From positions 386,202 to 450,201 of the forward strand of contig NZ_FSRL01000002.1 of NCBI RefSeq assembly GCF_900142295.1: a DNA stretch of 64,000 nt, read 5' to 3'. How positions within the stretch are numbered: position 1 is the first letter of the stretch; the number at the start of each line of letters is the position of its first letter. Made by a program: the position numbers and the translations under genes. The stretch comes from Vannielia litorea. Lineage in GTDB: Bacteria > Pseudomonadota > Alphaproteobacteria > Rhodobacterales > Rhodobacteraceae. Positions 9,079 through 18,050 of the stretch are shown here, piece by piece. A model generated the notes under the pieces. That model was not told the DNA's origin. It worked only from the letters and a program-made list of their open reading frames with translations, and searched no databases.

Positions 9079-10260
9079 ATGAATTTTGACGAGATCATCG
9101 AACGCCGCGGCACGCATTCGGCCAAGTGGGACATGATGGAGCCGATTTACGGCGTGCCCGCGGAGGGCGGCCTGCCGATGTGGGTGGCCGACATGGATTT
9201 TCGCCCGCCTGCCTGCGTGCAGGGCGCGGTGGAGAAAATGGCAGCCCACGGGCTTTATGGCTATTACGGCGATGACGCGAGCTACAAGGCGGCGATCCGC
9301 TGGTGGCTGGCCGAGAGGCACGGCTGGCAGGTCGAGGACGGCTGGATCCAGACCACCCACGGGCTCGTGAACGGCACGGCGCTCTGCGTCGATGCCTATA
9401 CCGCGCCAGGTGACGGGGTGGTGCTGATGACCCCGGTCTACCATGCCTTCGCACGGGTCATCAAAGCGGCGGGGCGCGAGGTGGTGGAGTGCCCGCTGGC
9501 GCTGGTGAATGGCCGCTACGAGATGGATTTCGACGCCTGGGATGGGCAGATGAGCGGCCCGGAGGGGGCGAAGGCGAAACTGCTGGTGCTCTGCTCGCCG
9601 CACAACCCGGGCGGGCGGGTCTGGACGCGGGCCGAGCTGGAGGGCGTTGCGGCCTTTGCCAAGCGGCACGACCTGGTGCTGGTGTCGGACGAGATCCACC
9701 ACGACCTGCTGATGCCGGGCCAGACCCATGTGCCGATGGCGCTGGTGGAGGGTATCGAGGATCGGCTGGTGATGATGAGCTCCACCACCAAGACCTTCAA
9801 CATCGCCGGGGCGCATACCGGCAATGTCATCATCCCCGATGCGGCGCTTCGGGCGCGGTTCACCACGCGGATGGCGGCGATGGGGCTCTCGCCCAACTCC
9901 TTCGGGCTCTTCATGGCGGAGGCCGCCTATTCACCCGAGGGTGCGGCCTGGGTCGATGCGCTTTGCGCCTATCTCGACGGCAACCGGCAAGTCTTTGACG
10001 ATGGCATCAACGCGATCCCGGGGCTGGCGTCCATGCGACTGGAGGCGACCTATCTCAGCTGGGTGGATTTTGCCGGGACCGGGATGGAGAAGGCCGAGTT
10101 TACCGATCGAGTGGAAAAGAACGCCAGGATCGCCGTCAACCACGGCGAGACTTTCGGCAAGGGCGGCGAGAGCTTCCTGCGGTTCAATATCGCAACGCCG
10201 CGTGCGCGGGTGGTCGAGGCCGTAGAGCGGATGCAATCGGCCTTCGGGGATTTGCAGTAG
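9079..10260 (+). CDS. MalY/PatB-type PLP enzyme, putative cystathionine beta-lyase
   Basis: 393-residue fold-type I PLP enzyme. The PLP lysine is K238 in SSTTKTFNIAGAHTGN and the cofactor Asp is D204 in LVSDEIHHDL; CSPHNPGGRVW and the N-terminal PMWVADMDF are typical of the MalY/PatB C-S lyase branch. The expected reaction is beta-elimination of cystathionine or cysteine conjugates giving thiol, pyruvate and ammonia; aminotransferase activity cannot be excluded. AAGGAG precedes the ATG at 9079. Confidence 0.87.
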   Translation: MNFDEIIERRGTHSAKWDMMEPIYGVPAEGGLPMWVADMDFRPPACVQGAVEKMAAHGLYGYYGDDASYKAAIRWWLAERHGWQVEDGWIQTTHGLVNGTALCVDAYTAPGDGVVLMTPVYHAFARVIKAAGREVVECPLALVNGRYEMDFDAWDGQMSGPEGAKAKLLVLCSPHNPGGRVWTRAELEGVAAFAKRHDLVLVSDEIHHDLLMPGQTHVPMALVEGIEDRLVMMSSTTKTFNIAGAHTGNVIIPDAALRARFTTRMAAMGLSPNSFGLFMAEAAYSPEGAAWVDALCAYLDGNRQVFDDGINAIPGLASMRLEATYLSWVDFAGTGMEKAEFTDRVEKNARIAVNHGETFGKGGESFLRFNIATPRARVVEAVERMQSAFGDLQ

Positions 10261-10403
10261 GGCGCTCGGAGGCCGCGCTGCGCTCGGGCGGAGAGTCTCT
10301 TCGGCCCGGACGGCGGGGTCGCCGCCCGAACGGCCAAGCGCGCTCCTGGGCGGAGCCACCCCGCCCGGCAATCCGGGATACCGAGGCAGGATACGGCGCG
10401 GGC

Positions 10404-10853
10404 CTATTTGAAGGGCTTCATGCCGGCTCGGGCGAGTTCGTCGGCGCGCTCGTTCTCGGGGTGGCCGGCGTGGCCCTTGACCCATTTCCAGGTCACCCGG
10501 TGGCGGCGGTTGGCCTCGTCGAGACGCTGCCAGAGCTCCACGTTCTTTACCGGCTTGCGGTCGGCGGTTTTCCAGCCGTTGCGCTTCCAGCCGTGGATCC
10601 AGCCGGTGACGCCGTTCTTCACGTAGGCCGAATCCGTCACCACGGTGATCTCGGTGTCGCGCGAGAGCGATTCCAGCGCCGAGATGGCGGCCATCAGCTC
10701 CATCCGGTTGTTGGTGGTGGCCGGCTCGCCGCCCGAGAGCTCGCGCTCCTTGACGACCGCGTCGCCCTCCCTGGCCTGGAGCAGCACGCCCCAGCCGCCG
10801 GGGCCGGGATTTCCGGAGCAGGCTCCGTCGGTATAGGCATAGAGGTCTGGCAT
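10404..10853 (-). CDS. rnhA: Ribonuclease HI
   Basis: 149-residue enzyme degrading the RNA strand of RNA-DNA hybrids. The catalytic carboxylates D9 ([16 protein letters not shown]), E52 (NNRMELMAA), D74 (VVTDSAYV) and D138 (ENERADELA) are all visible, as is H128 of the flexible loop. Length and spacing match E. coli RNase HI. The gene follows the phosphatidyltransferase gene with a 5-bp gap, so it is probably the last cistron of the lipid operon. The 143-bp gap to the convergent MalY gene is GC-rich with only a long-loop inverted repeat. Confidence 0.97.
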   Translation of the reverse strand: MPDLYAYTDGACSGNPGPGGWGVLLQAREGDAVVKERELSGGEPATTNNRMELMAAISALESLSRDTEITVVTDSAYVKNGVTGWIHGWKRNGWKTADRKPVKNVELWQRLDEANRRHRVTWKWVKGHAGHPENERADELARAGMKPFK

Positions 10854-10858
10854 GGGCG

Positions 10859-11506
10859 CTATCTGCCCGGCTCGCGAGGCAGAGACAAGCCCCGGATCAG
10901 CCGCAGGGCGCGGCGCAGGCCGGTGGCCGCGGTTCCGAGTGCGACCAGCCAGAGGGTAATGGTAAGCGCGAGGGTCGAGCCCCAGAGAAGCGCCTCGACG
11001 GCGCCCGCCACACAGCCCGCCGTGACCGCCGCCATCCGGTGAGGCTTGGCCATGGGGCCGCAGAAATCGGCCGGCAGGCCCTCGGCCCGGCCCAGTTCGC
11101 GGATATAGGCGGTGCCCACCGCCAGCGCCCCGGCGAGGCAGCCGAGCCAGAGCGGCCCGGCCGCGAGGCCCAGGCCCGCGAGGATGAGCACATCGGCCAC
11201 CCGGTCGGGTGCCTCGTTCCAGAACGGGCCAGTGGGCCCGCCCTTGCCGCCTTCGAGCGCGACCATGCCATCGAGCAGGTTGGCAACGAGCCGCAGCTGG
11301 CAGAACAGGGCCGCCCCGATCAGCAGGGCCGCGGCCACGCCGGGCGGAGCGGGGAAGGTGAGCCAGAAACAGCCAAGGGCCAGGGCCGCGAACAGCATCG
11401 AGCTCGCGGAGATCTGGTTGGGCGTGACCGAGGTGGTGGCCAGCCAGCGGGCGGCGGCCTGCGCCCAGCCCGACCCACGGGCGGCAATGGGGCGGCGCTC
11501 AGTCAC
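10859..11506 (-). CDS. CDP-alcohol phosphatidyltransferase family membrane protein
   Basis: 215-residue inner-membrane enzyme predicted to join a CDP-diacylglycerol phosphatidyl group to an alcohol. The family motif is recognisable but altered: [18 protein letters not shown] keeps D79, G80, A83 and G93, but the usual first Asp is N76 and the Arg is L84; D101 and D105 (APDRVAD) supply downstream acids. About five or six membrane segments follow. A GTG at 11506 is chosen as start because it overlaps the upstream gene's TGA and lies just before the conserved [11 protein letters not shown]. The alcohol substrate is unknown. Confidence 0.8.
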   Translation of the reverse strand: MTERRPIAARGSGWAQAAARWLATTSVTPNQISASSMLFAALALGCFWLTFPAPPGVAAALLIGAALFCQLRLVANLLDGMVALEGGKGGPTGPFWNEAPDRVADVLILAGLGLAAGPLWLGCLAGALAVGTAYIRELGRAEGLPADFCGPMAKPHRMAAVTAGCVAGAVEALLWGSTLALTITLWLVALGTAATGLRRALRLIRGLSLPREPGR

Positions 11507-11867
11507 GGGACCAGAGGCGCCACGTGTAGGCGCAGGCGTAGAGCGTGGCGACCGTGGTGGGCAGGGCGAGGGTGGCCAGCACCTCCGGCGTGCCGGCAAG
11601 GCTGTGGATGGTGAAGAGCAGGCCGAAGGACATGGCGCAGCAGACCAGCGGAGGCACCAGCAGGCCCGCCGGTCCGGGCAGGCGCGGCACCAGGGCCTCC
11701 TGCACCCGCTTGAGGCCATAGGTTATGACGGCAGTCATCGCGCCTTGCACCAATGCTGCCCAGAGCGAGGCAGGCATCGGGTGGGCGGCATTGGCAAAGA
11801 ATGCCCAGCCGCCCATCAGCAGGGCGCCGCTCGCCGTGTGTGCAATCGACGAGTCCGCCAGTGCCAT
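11499..11867 (-). CDS. Unrecognised membrane protein in lipid operon, 122 aa
   Basis: Short protein with about four hydrophobic segments (roughly residues 14-30, 38-56, 68-92 and 97-118). Its ATG shares a base with the stop of the CdsA-like gene (TGATG), and its end overlaps the GTG of the phosphatidyltransferase gene, so the four lipid genes are one translationally coupled unit. I do not recognise a domain. Placement between CDP-diacylglycerol synthase and phosphatidyltransferase homologues suggests a role in the same lipid pathway, but that rests on context only. Confidence 0.75.
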   Translation of the reverse strand: MALADSSIAHTASGALLMGGWAFFANAAHPMPASLWAALVQGAMTAVITYGLKRVQEALVPRLPGPAGLLVPPLVCCAMSFGLLFTIHSLAGTPEVLATLALPTTVATLYACAYTWRLWSRD

Positions 11868-12817
11868 CAGACCGCCGACCAGAAGTAACGGGTGAGATGA
11901 AAGAAGATCGGCGCGGCAAAGACCACCGAATCCATCCGGTCGATGAACCCGCCGTGCCCGGCGATCAGGTGGCCCCAGTCCTTCACCCCGCGGTCGCGCT
12001 TGATGGCCGACATCACCAGCCCGCCGAAGAAGCCCATGAGCGTGACCGCCAGCGCCATGCCGAGCGCCTGCCAGGGCGTGAAGGGGGTGATCCAGTAGAG
12101 TGCCGTTCCGATGAGCGAGGCCGAGGCGACGCCGCCCACCAGCCCTTCCCATGTCTTGGAAGGCGAGACGGTCGGCGCCACCTTGCTCCGCCCGATCAGC
12201 TTGCCCCAGGTGTATTGCAGCACATCCGACATTTGCACCACGATCACCAGCCAGGCGATCAGCAGCACCTCGCGGCCCTCGAATCCCTCGATTCGCAGCG
12301 TCAGCAGCGCCGGGACATGGCTGACGCAATAGACGCAGATCATCAGCGCCCATTGCGTTTCGGCAATGCGGATGAAGGCATCTCGCGTGTCGCCCGAGAG
12401 CACGGAGAACACCGGCAGCAGCAGGAAGGCATAGACCGGCACGAAGATGGAATAGAAGCCATACCACTCGTCCCAGACCAGCCAGAACTGCACCGGCAGC
12501 ACCACGAAGAAGGCGGCGAAGAGCGCCCAATGGTCGCCGGCGCGCTTGGTTGTCAGGGTCAGAACCTCGCGCAGAGCGGCGAAGGAGATGAAGCCGAAGA
12601 GCACGATGACGCCGGTCTTGCCGGCGAGAAAGGCGAGGCCCAGCAGCGCGGCCATGCCCCACCAGGCGTCGATCCGGGCATTCAGGTTCTCGATCACCGG
12701 ATTGTTGCGCTCGGGGCCGTAGGCCGCGCGCAGGGCACGGCCCACCAGCGTGGCCACCACCAGCACGCCGAGCGTGGCGAGCAGCAGCTTTATCAGGTCG
12801 GTGTGGGCGGCGCTCAT
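11867..12817 (-). CDS. Phosphatidate cytidylyltransferase (CdsA-like)
   Basis: 316-residue inner-membrane enzyme with about eight membrane segments. It should make CDP-diacylglycerol from phosphatidic acid and CTP. The CDS-family signature is complete near the C-terminus: SAIKRDRGVKDWGHLI followed by GHGGFIDRMDSVVFAAP. The start MSAAHTDLIKLLL is used because its ATG overlaps the stop of the acyltransferase gene. It is longer than minimal CdsA proteins. A separate housekeeping cdsA elsewhere would be expected in this group, so this may be an alternative-pathway paralogue. Confidence 0.87.
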   Translation of the reverse strand: MSAAHTDLIKLLLATLGVLVVATLVGRALRAAYGPERNNPVIENLNARIDAWWGMAALLGLAFLAGKTGVIVLFGFISFAALREVLTLTTKRAGDHWALFAAFFVVLPVQFWLVWDEWYGFYSIFVPVYAFLLLPVFSVLSGDTRDAFIRIAETQWALMICVYCVSHVPALLTLRIEGFEGREVLLIAWLVIVVQMSDVLQYTWGKLIGRSKVAPTVSPSKTWEGLVGGVASASLIGTALYWITPFTPWQALGMALAVTLMGFFGGLVMSAIKRDRGVKDWGHLIAGHGGFIDRMDSVVFAAPIFFHLTRYFWSAV

Positions 12818-13509
12818 GCTCCCGCCTCCGGCGCGGTGCCTTCGGTCGGTTGCGGGCCGGATGTGGGCCTGAGGGCCAGCAGAGCCTGTGTGGCGCGGTC
12901 CAGAAAGGCCTCCCGGCTCTCTCCCTCTTTTACCCGCATCGGCGTGCCATAAGTCACGGTGCACAGAAGCGGCACCGGCACCAGCTTGCCCTTGGGCAGC
13001 ACGCGGTTGAGGTTTTCGATCCAGACCGGGACCATCTCGATCTCCGATCGCTTGCTGGAGATGTTGAAGATCCCCGACTTCAGCGGCAGCAGCGGAACGT
13101 CGGGGTCCATGTTGCGCTTGCCCTCGGGAAAGATGATGAGGCTCGAGCCGCCGTCGATGGCTTCGAGGATCTTGTCCATCGGGTCCACGTCGCGCCCCTC
13201 TTCGCCGCGGTAGATCAGCACGGTGTTGAACACGTCACGCCCGATGAAGGCCCGGAGCGGTGACTTCAGCCAGTAGTCGGCCGCGGCCACGGCGCGGGTG
13301 CGGCGGCGCAGGCGCGAGGGCAGGGCTGTCCAGATCAGCACGAAATCCCCGTTGGAGGTGTGATTGGCAAAAAAGACCCGCTGCACCGGCACCGGCTCGC
13401 AGCCCTCCCAGATGCCGCGCACGGCGGTCACCAGCCATGCGAAGAACACGATGGCGTGGCCAAGGGTCTTGGCGGCAAAGGCGCGGGCGGCTCGGGCGAG
13501 GGTGCTCAT
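12814..13509 (-). CDS. 1-acyl-sn-glycerol-3-phosphate acyltransferase-like (PlsC fold)
   Basis: 231-residue acyltransferase with one N-terminal hydrophobic anchor (residues 16-33). The NHTSNGD motif provides His50 and Asp55 (HX4D), and FPEGKRN (E129-G130) is the phosphate-binding block. It heads the coupled operon PlsC-like / CdsA-like / 122-aa membrane protein / CDP-alcohol phosphatidyltransferase / rnhA, which would carry an acyl-acceptor through phosphatidate and CDP-DAG to a phosphodiester lipid. The acyl acceptor is not known. Confidence 0.85.
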   Translation of the reverse strand: MSTLARAARAFAAKTLGHAIVFFAWLVTAVRGIWEGCEPVPVQRVFFANHTSNGDFVLIWTALPSRLRRRTRAVAAADYWLKSPLRAFIGRDVFNTVLIYRGEEGRDVDPMDKILEAIDGGSSLIIFPEGKRNMDPDVPLLPLKSGIFNISSKRSEIEMVPVWIENLNRVLPKGKLVPVPLLCTVTYGTPMRVKEGESREAFLDRATQALLALRPTSGPQPTEGTAPEAGA

Positions 13510-13519
13510 GGACCGGAGG

Positions 13520-14128
13520 TTAACCCTTTGTCCCGCCCTCGGGAATGGCCTGCGAGAGGAGGCAGATGAAGGCCGATGCGTCGCCCGAGAGGCCCTTGCC
13601 CTGCGAGTGCCGCCGGGCCGTGACACGGAAGCCCGCCTCGGCGAGCCGCGCCTCCAGTTCGGCCTCGCTGTAGTAGGTGTAGAACCGTCCCAGGGAGTCC
13701 GGCCCCTCCCCCTCGCCCAGCTTCATGCCGAGGTGCAGCCAGCCGCCCGGCGTGAGCGCGCGGAGGATGCGCCCGAGATGGTCGGTGAAAGCCCTGCGGG
13801 TGGCGTGGAGCAGAGAGAAATTGGCCCAGACCCCGTCATAGACAGCCTCTCCGGTGATCTCCGAGAACCGAGCCTGCCGGGCCTCGACGCCCTGCGCGCG
13901 CGCATGAGCGACCATGGCGGCGGAGCCATCCACCGCATCCACGGAAAAGCCCATCTCGATGAGGCCTTTGGCATAGAAACCGGGCCCGCAGCCGAGGTCG
14001 AGAACCTGGCCGCCCGGCGGGAGGCGCTCGGCGAAGGCGAGGAGGTCGGGCCATTCGGGCATCCGCGCGGTGCGATCGGCGTAGGCCTGCACCTCGCGGT
14101 CGTAGATGGCGAGCGTCTCGTCGCTCAT
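13520..14128 (-). CDS. Class I SAM-dependent methyltransferase
   Basis: 202-residue cytosolic methyltransferase with motif I VLDLGCGPGFYAKGL at about residues 42-56, an acidic VDAVDGS strand end, and WANFSLLHATR as the post-II region. It belongs to the Methyltransf_11/25 type group; the substrate is unknown. Its ATG overlaps the stop of the LysE gene (TCAT at 14125-14128), and it ends 10 bp before the PlsC-like start, so it may be cotranscribed with the lipid genes. Confidence 0.85.
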   Translation of the reverse strand: MSDETLAIYDREVQAYADRTARMPEWPDLLAFAERLPPGGQVLDLGCGPGFYAKGLIEMGFSVDAVDGSAAMVAHARAQGVEARQARFSEITGEAVYDGVWANFSLLHATRRAFTDHLGRILRALTPGGWLHLGMKLGEGEGPDSLGRFYTYYSEAELEARLAEAGFRVTARRHSQGKGLSGDASAFICLLSQAIPEGGTKG

Positions 14129-14730
14129 GCCCGTTCGAAGGCAAGCCGCAGGCCGAGGGCGGCGAAGCTGGCCGCGAAGGCGCGGCGCAGCCAGGCCATC
14201 GCCCGCTCTGACGACAGCACCCGCGCCCGCATGGTGCCGGCAAGCAGGGCATAGAGCGCGAAGACGGTGAATGTCATCGCCACGAAGGCAAGGCCGAGCG
14301 AGACCAGTTGCGCGGTGCCATCGGCGCCGGGGGTAATGAATTGGGGCAGGAAGGCCACGAAGAAGATCGGGATCTTCGGGTTGAGGATGTTCAGCGTGAC
14401 CCCGCGCCAGACGATCCTGAGCGCCGCGCCGGGGGTTTCGGCGCGCACATCCAGCGTGCCCTTGCCGCGCAGCGTGCCCCAGGCCATCCAGAGCAGGTAG
14501 GCCACCCCGGCCCATTTGATCGCCTGGAAGAGCAGCGCGGAGGTGTGGAGCACGGCGGCGAGCCCGGCCATTGCCGCGGCGAGGTGAACCACGGTGGCCA
14601 GCGTGCAGCCGATCACAGCAAAGGCCCCGGCCCGCCAGCCGCCGCCCAGCGTCATCGAGAGTGTGTAGACCACGCCGATGCCCGGTGCGAGGCAGACGAG
14701 AAAGGTGGTGACGAGAAAGGCGAGGGTCAT
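14125..14730 (-). CDS. LysE/RhtB-family amino-acid exporter
   Basis: 201-residue inner-membrane protein with about six hydrophobic segments. The N-terminal PGIGVVYTLSMTLGGG loop and the NPKIPIFFVAFLPQF segment are hallmarks of the LysE/RhtB family that exports amino acids or homoserine lactones. The substrate is not determined. It ends in a 4-bp overlap with the methyltransferase gene and starts 3 bp after the stop of an exported-protein gene. Confidence 0.9.
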   Translation of the reverse strand: MTLAFLVTTFLVCLAPGIGVVYTLSMTLGGGWRAGAFAVIGCTLATVVHLAAAMAGLAAVLHTSALLFQAIKWAGVAYLLWMAWGTLRGKGTLDVRAETPGAALRIVWRGVTLNILNPKIPIFFVAFLPQFITPGADGTAQLVSLGLAFVAMTFTVFALYALLAGTMRARVLSSERAMAWLRRAFAASFAALGLRLAFERA

Positions 14731-14733
14731 GGG

Positions 14734-15243
14734 TCAGTTTCCTTCTGACTTGCGATCTGCGGTGGCATTCACCTGGGCGCGGGCGGCATCGGGGATTTCG
14801 GCATCGAGAGCGGCCAGCAGGGCCTCCACCCGCGCGACATCTCCCTCGGCCGGAAGCGCGATGGCGTCGCAGGTCTGGCCGCCGTCGAGCACCACCTTGC
14901 CCCAGGCGAGCCCGCCGCCGATCGGAGGCTGCGGGTTCTTTCTGGCCGGCCGCTCGGCCAGGCCCGATGCCCGCGCGGACTGCTCGATTCGCAGCATGCC
15001 GCCGTCTTTCATGGGCGCCGTCATGCTCACGCAGCCTGAGTCGTCGTAGCCGCGGCAGGCGGTGAGCAGAACCATGCCCGATCTGCTGAACTCGGCCCGA
15101 AACTCCTCGCGGTAGGGAGGCGGCAGGGAGCCGTTGTCGTAGCCGTAGGTTGCAAAGGCATCGGGAAGGGGGCCATCAGGCTCGGCCTGCACGCAGGCGG
15201 CGGTGGCGCAGAGAAGGGCGATGGAGAGCAGGTGGCGGGTCAT
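14734..15243 (-). CDS. Exported hypothetical protein, 169 aa
   Basis: The N-terminus MTRHLLSIALLCATAACVQA is a signal peptide, possibly a lipoprotein signal with cleavage before the Cys of TAAC. The mature part contains further Cys residues and no recognised domain. It lies just upstream of the LysE gene with a 3-bp gap. The function is unknown. Confidence 0.65.
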   Translation of the reverse strand: MTRHLLSIALLCATAACVQAEPDGPLPDAFATYGYDNGSLPPPYREEFRAEFSRSGMVLLTACRGYDDSGCVSMTAPMKDGGMLRIEQSARASGLAERPARKNPQPPIGGGLAWGKVVLDGGQTCDAIALPAEGDVARVEALLAALDAEIPDAARAQVNATADRKSEGN

Positions 15244-15379
15244 GGCGGGCAGACTGGCCGATCCGGAGCCGACTGTCACATGACATCTGGCCTGCCGGCC
15301 GGACGGAGCACCCTCGCGCGCCGGCGCAAAGCCTCTTTCTTCACTTCGTTTTGGTGATCCGCGAGTGCTGGCCAGACAG

Positions 15380-16330
15380 TCAGGCCGGCTCGCGCAGCAC
15401 GCGGGGCACCTTGAACTCGACCCGCTCCTGCGCGGTTTCGACCAGCTCCACGGTAACTTCGTAGCGGGCGCGGAAGGCGTCAATGACCTCCTCGATCAGC
15501 ACCTCGGGCGCCGAGGCCCCGGCGGTCACGCCGACAACACCGATCTCGCCAAGGGCGCGCCAGTCGATATCGCCCGCCCTTTGCACCAGCTGGGCATAGG
15601 CACAGCCCGCGCGGGAGGCGACCTCGACCAGCCGCCGGGAGTTCGACGAGTTGGGCGCGCCCACCACCAGCAGCGCATCGACGCGGGGCGCGATGACCTT
15701 CACCGCCTCCTGGCGATTGGTGGTGGCGTAGCAGATGTCTTCCTTGTGGGGGCCGACGATGGCGGGGAAGCGGGCCTGGAGCGCGGCCACGATCTCGGCG
15801 GTGTCATCGACCGAAAGGGTCGTCTGGGTCACGAAGGCGAGCCTCGCGGGGTCGCGCACGACGAGACTCGCTACATCATCCACCGTCTCTACCAGCAGCA
15901 CCTCGCCGGGCGGAAGCTGCCCCATGGTGCCGATGGTCTCAGGGTGGCCGGCATGGCCGATCATCACCATCTGGAGCCCGTTCTCGGCATGGCGCTCGGC
16001 TTCGATGTGGACCTTGCTGACCAGCGGGCAGGTCGCATCGACAAAGACCATCTCGCGCCGGGCGGCCTCGGCGGGCACCGCCTTGGGCACCCCGTGCGCC
16101 GAAAAGATCACCGGACGGTCGTCCGGGCAGTCCTCCAGCTCCTCGACGAAGACCGCGCCCTTTGCGCGCAGCCCGTCGACCACGAACCTGTTGTGCACGA
16201 TCTCGTGGCGCACGTAGACCGGCGCGCCCCACTTCTCGAGCGCCATCTCGACGATCTTGATTGCCCGGTCGACACCGGCGCAGAAGCCGCGCGGGGCAGC
16301 GAGGAGGAGAGTGAGTGGAGGCTTGCTCAT
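15380..16330 (-). CDS. ispH: 4-hydroxy-3-methylbut-2-enyl diphosphate reductase
   Basis: 316-residue iron-sulfur enzyme of the last MEP-pathway step, giving IPP and DMAPP. The cluster ligands C17 ([12 protein letters not shown]), C101 ([11 protein letters not shown]) and C200 ([11 protein letters not shown]) are all present, as are the conserved EIVHN, SAHG and GHAGHPE histidine segments. Full length. The gene stands alone; the 136-bp gap to the exported-protein gene has no recognisable element. Confidence 0.97.
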   Translation of the reverse strand: MSKPPLTLLLAAPRGFCAGVDRAIKIVEMALEKWGAPVYVRHEIVHNRFVVDGLRAKGAVFVEELEDCPDDRPVIFSAHGVPKAVPAEAARREMVFVDATCPLVSKVHIEAERHAENGLQMVMIGHAGHPETIGTMGQLPPGEVLLVETVDDVASLVVRDPARLAFVTQTTLSVDDTAEIVAALQARFPAIVGPHKEDICYATTNRQEAVKVIAPRVDALLVVGAPNSSNSRRLVEVASRAGCAYAQLVQRAGDIDWRALGEIGVVGVTAGASAPEVLIEEVIDAFRARYEVTVELVETAQERVEFKVPRVLREPA

Positions 16331-16464
16331 GGAGCAGAGTTAGGATGTCGGGCGGGCAACGTAAAGCCGTGCACGTTGCCGCAGGCGTGATCGGGAGGGG
16401 GGCTTGCCTTCCCCCCGCTGGAACCTGCTAGACCCGTGCGACCCTGCGAGGAGACGCCGAAGAG

Positions 16465-16938
16465 ATGAAGACCAGATGGTTCGCCCTAACCGCATGTGCC
16501 GGGGCCGCTGCCCTGTGGTTTGCCTGGCCCGGACAGGCCGAGAAGGCCGGGAGCCTGCTGCCCTACCAGGATGCCGAGGCCCTCGCGCTGGGCGAGGCGC
16601 TCTATGGCGAGCACTGTGCCGCCTGCCACGGTGCCGACCTGGAAGGGCAGGTGAGCAACTGGCGCGACCGTGATGCCGAGGGCATGATTCCCGCCCCTCC
16701 GCATGACGAGACAGGCCACACCTGGCATCACCCCGATGCGATGCTCTTCGCCATCACCAAGCTCGGCACCGAGGCGGTGGTCGGGCAGGGCTACCGGAGC
16801 AACATGGGTGGGTTCGAAGGGATCCTGACGGACGAGGAAATCCTGGCAACCCTGGCCTGGATCAAGAGCACCTGGCCGCAGGAGGTTGTCGAGGCGCATG
16901 ACGAGATCAATGCGCGCTACGAGGCGACACGAAACTGA
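16465..16938 (+). CDS. Periplasmic c-type cytochrome
   Basis: 157-residue class I cytochrome c. A signal sequence covers about residues 1-25 (FALTACAGAAALWFAWPGQA). Heme attachment is CAACH (C51, C54, His55), and Met114 in YRSNMGGF is the likely axial ligand. The precise redox partners are unknown; it resembles small soluble cytochromes found as single genes. It is convergent with the next gene. Confidence 0.88.
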   Translation: MKTRWFALTACAGAAALWFAWPGQAEKAGSLLPYQDAEALALGEALYGEHCAACHGADLEGQVSNWRDRDAEGMIPAPPHDETGHTWHHPDAMLFAITKLGTEAVVGQGYRSNMGGFEGILTDEEILATLAWIKSTWPQEVVEAHDEINARYEATRN

Positions 16939-16963
16939 TGGAAGCGGCAAGGCCCCGGAGAGA

Positions 16964-17563
16964 TCAGCCGTCGGCCCAGACGAGCTTGCACGCGATGTCG
17001 GGGCCCAGGGCCGGGGTGCCGTCGGACTGAGCCTTGCGACATTCGGCCAGTGCCTTGATCTCGGCATCCGCGGCCGAGACGTAGCCCCAGGCCCTGCCCC
17101 AGTGGCCCCTTGCATCCACCGCAAAGGCCCGGTGTCCGCCATGGCCGCGTTGGAGGCCGATCAGGGCTTGGGCCTGCGGGCCGGACAGGGTGGGAGCTGC
17201 GGCGGGAAGCGGCGCGACGGGAAGGATCTCGGCGACGATGCGGCAGTCCTCTGCCCAAAGGGCGCAATGGGCCAGCGCGTCGGCCCGCGTCACCTTGCGG
17301 TCGGCGTAGCCCGAGACGGCGCCGAAAGCGCCCCCCGAGCCAACCGCGAAGGCACCATGCCATTGCGGGCCGGTGCCGAACTCGGTGTAGGCCTTGTGCA
17401 TGCTCCACGCCTGCGGGTAAGCCGCCGCGAGCGCTTCGGGAGACGGCCCGACCAGCTCACCGGCCGGCACGGCCACCTCGCCGCGCACCAGGCCGCTCAC
17501 CGCTGAAAAGCTCAGGGCGGCGATCGCGGCCACGGCGGCGAAGAGGCTGATCTGCTTGGTCAT
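16964..17563 (-). CDS. Exported protein with two DUF4189-like repeats
   Basis: 199 residues with a signal peptide (about 1-23). Two similar units follow: HGAFAVGSGGAFGAVSGY with a paired-Cys segment (CALWAEDC), and HRAFAVDARGHWGRAWGY with AECRKA and a later IACKL, so each unit probably holds one disulfide. This A-x-A-x-G...G-Y/W plus two-Cys pattern is like DUF4189. The start MTKQISLFAAV is preferred over an upstream ATG for a clean signal peptide. The function is unknown. Confidence 0.65.
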   Translation of the reverse strand: MTKQISLFAAVAAIAALSFSAVSGLVRGEVAVPAGELVGPSPEALAAAYPQAWSMHKAYTEFGTGPQWHGAFAVGSGGAFGAVSGYADRKVTRADALAHCALWAEDCRIVAEILPVAPLPAAAPTLSGPQAQALIGLQRGHGGHRAFAVDARGHWGRAWGYVSAADAEIKALAECRKAQSDGTPALGPDIACKLVWADG

Positions 17564-17639
17564 GGCGCGATGCTGCCGTCCGAGCATGGCGGGAACGTGG
17601 CAGCTTGGCGGCGGAGGTCGGGCAGCCTATGTGTACGGC

Positions 17640-18032
17640 ATGAAACCCGTTGCGCTCTCCGCTCTCCTCGCCCTGACCCCGCTTGCCGCAGCTTGCGAGG
17701 ATGAAACCCTCACCGGCTACGCTCCGGGCGTCTATCAGCTGGAGGAGATCGACGGAGAGCGGTTTGAATGGGGTGCCACGCTGGACCTGACCGAGCCGGG
17801 CCGGATCTCGGGGCAGGCGCCCTGCAACGGCTATTCGGCGGATCAGGCCGCGCCCTACCCCTGGTTCAAGCCCGGCCCGATCGTCTCGACCCGCCGGGCC
17901 TGCCTGCATCTGAATGGCGAGGCGGCCTTTTTCAAGGCCCTGGGCGAGGTGACCCTTGCCGAGGCTTCGGGGCCGGTGCTGATCCTCTCCAACGAGGCTG
18001 GCCGCGAGATGGTGTTCCGCCGCGCGGAGTAG
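17640..18032 (+). CDS. Exported META-domain-like protein
   Basis: 130 residues. MKPVALSALLALTPLAAACED is a signal peptide with a possible lipid-attachment Cys. The mature part, with QLEEIDGERFEWGATLDL and GRISGQAPCNGYSADQ, matches the META/HslJ beta fold, in which the PCNGY segment is characteristic. A heat-shock or envelope role is known for HslJ but is not shown here. It is divergent from the DUF4189-like gene and convergent with recO. Confidence 0.75.
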   Translation: MKPVALSALLALTPLAAACEDETLTGYAPGVYQLEEIDGERFEWGATLDLTEPGRISGQAPCNGYSADQAAPYPWFKPGPIVSTRRACLHLNGEAAFFKALGEVTLAEASGPVLILSNEAGREMVFRRAE

Positions 18033-18050
18033 GGCCCGTTCGCGCCGGCG

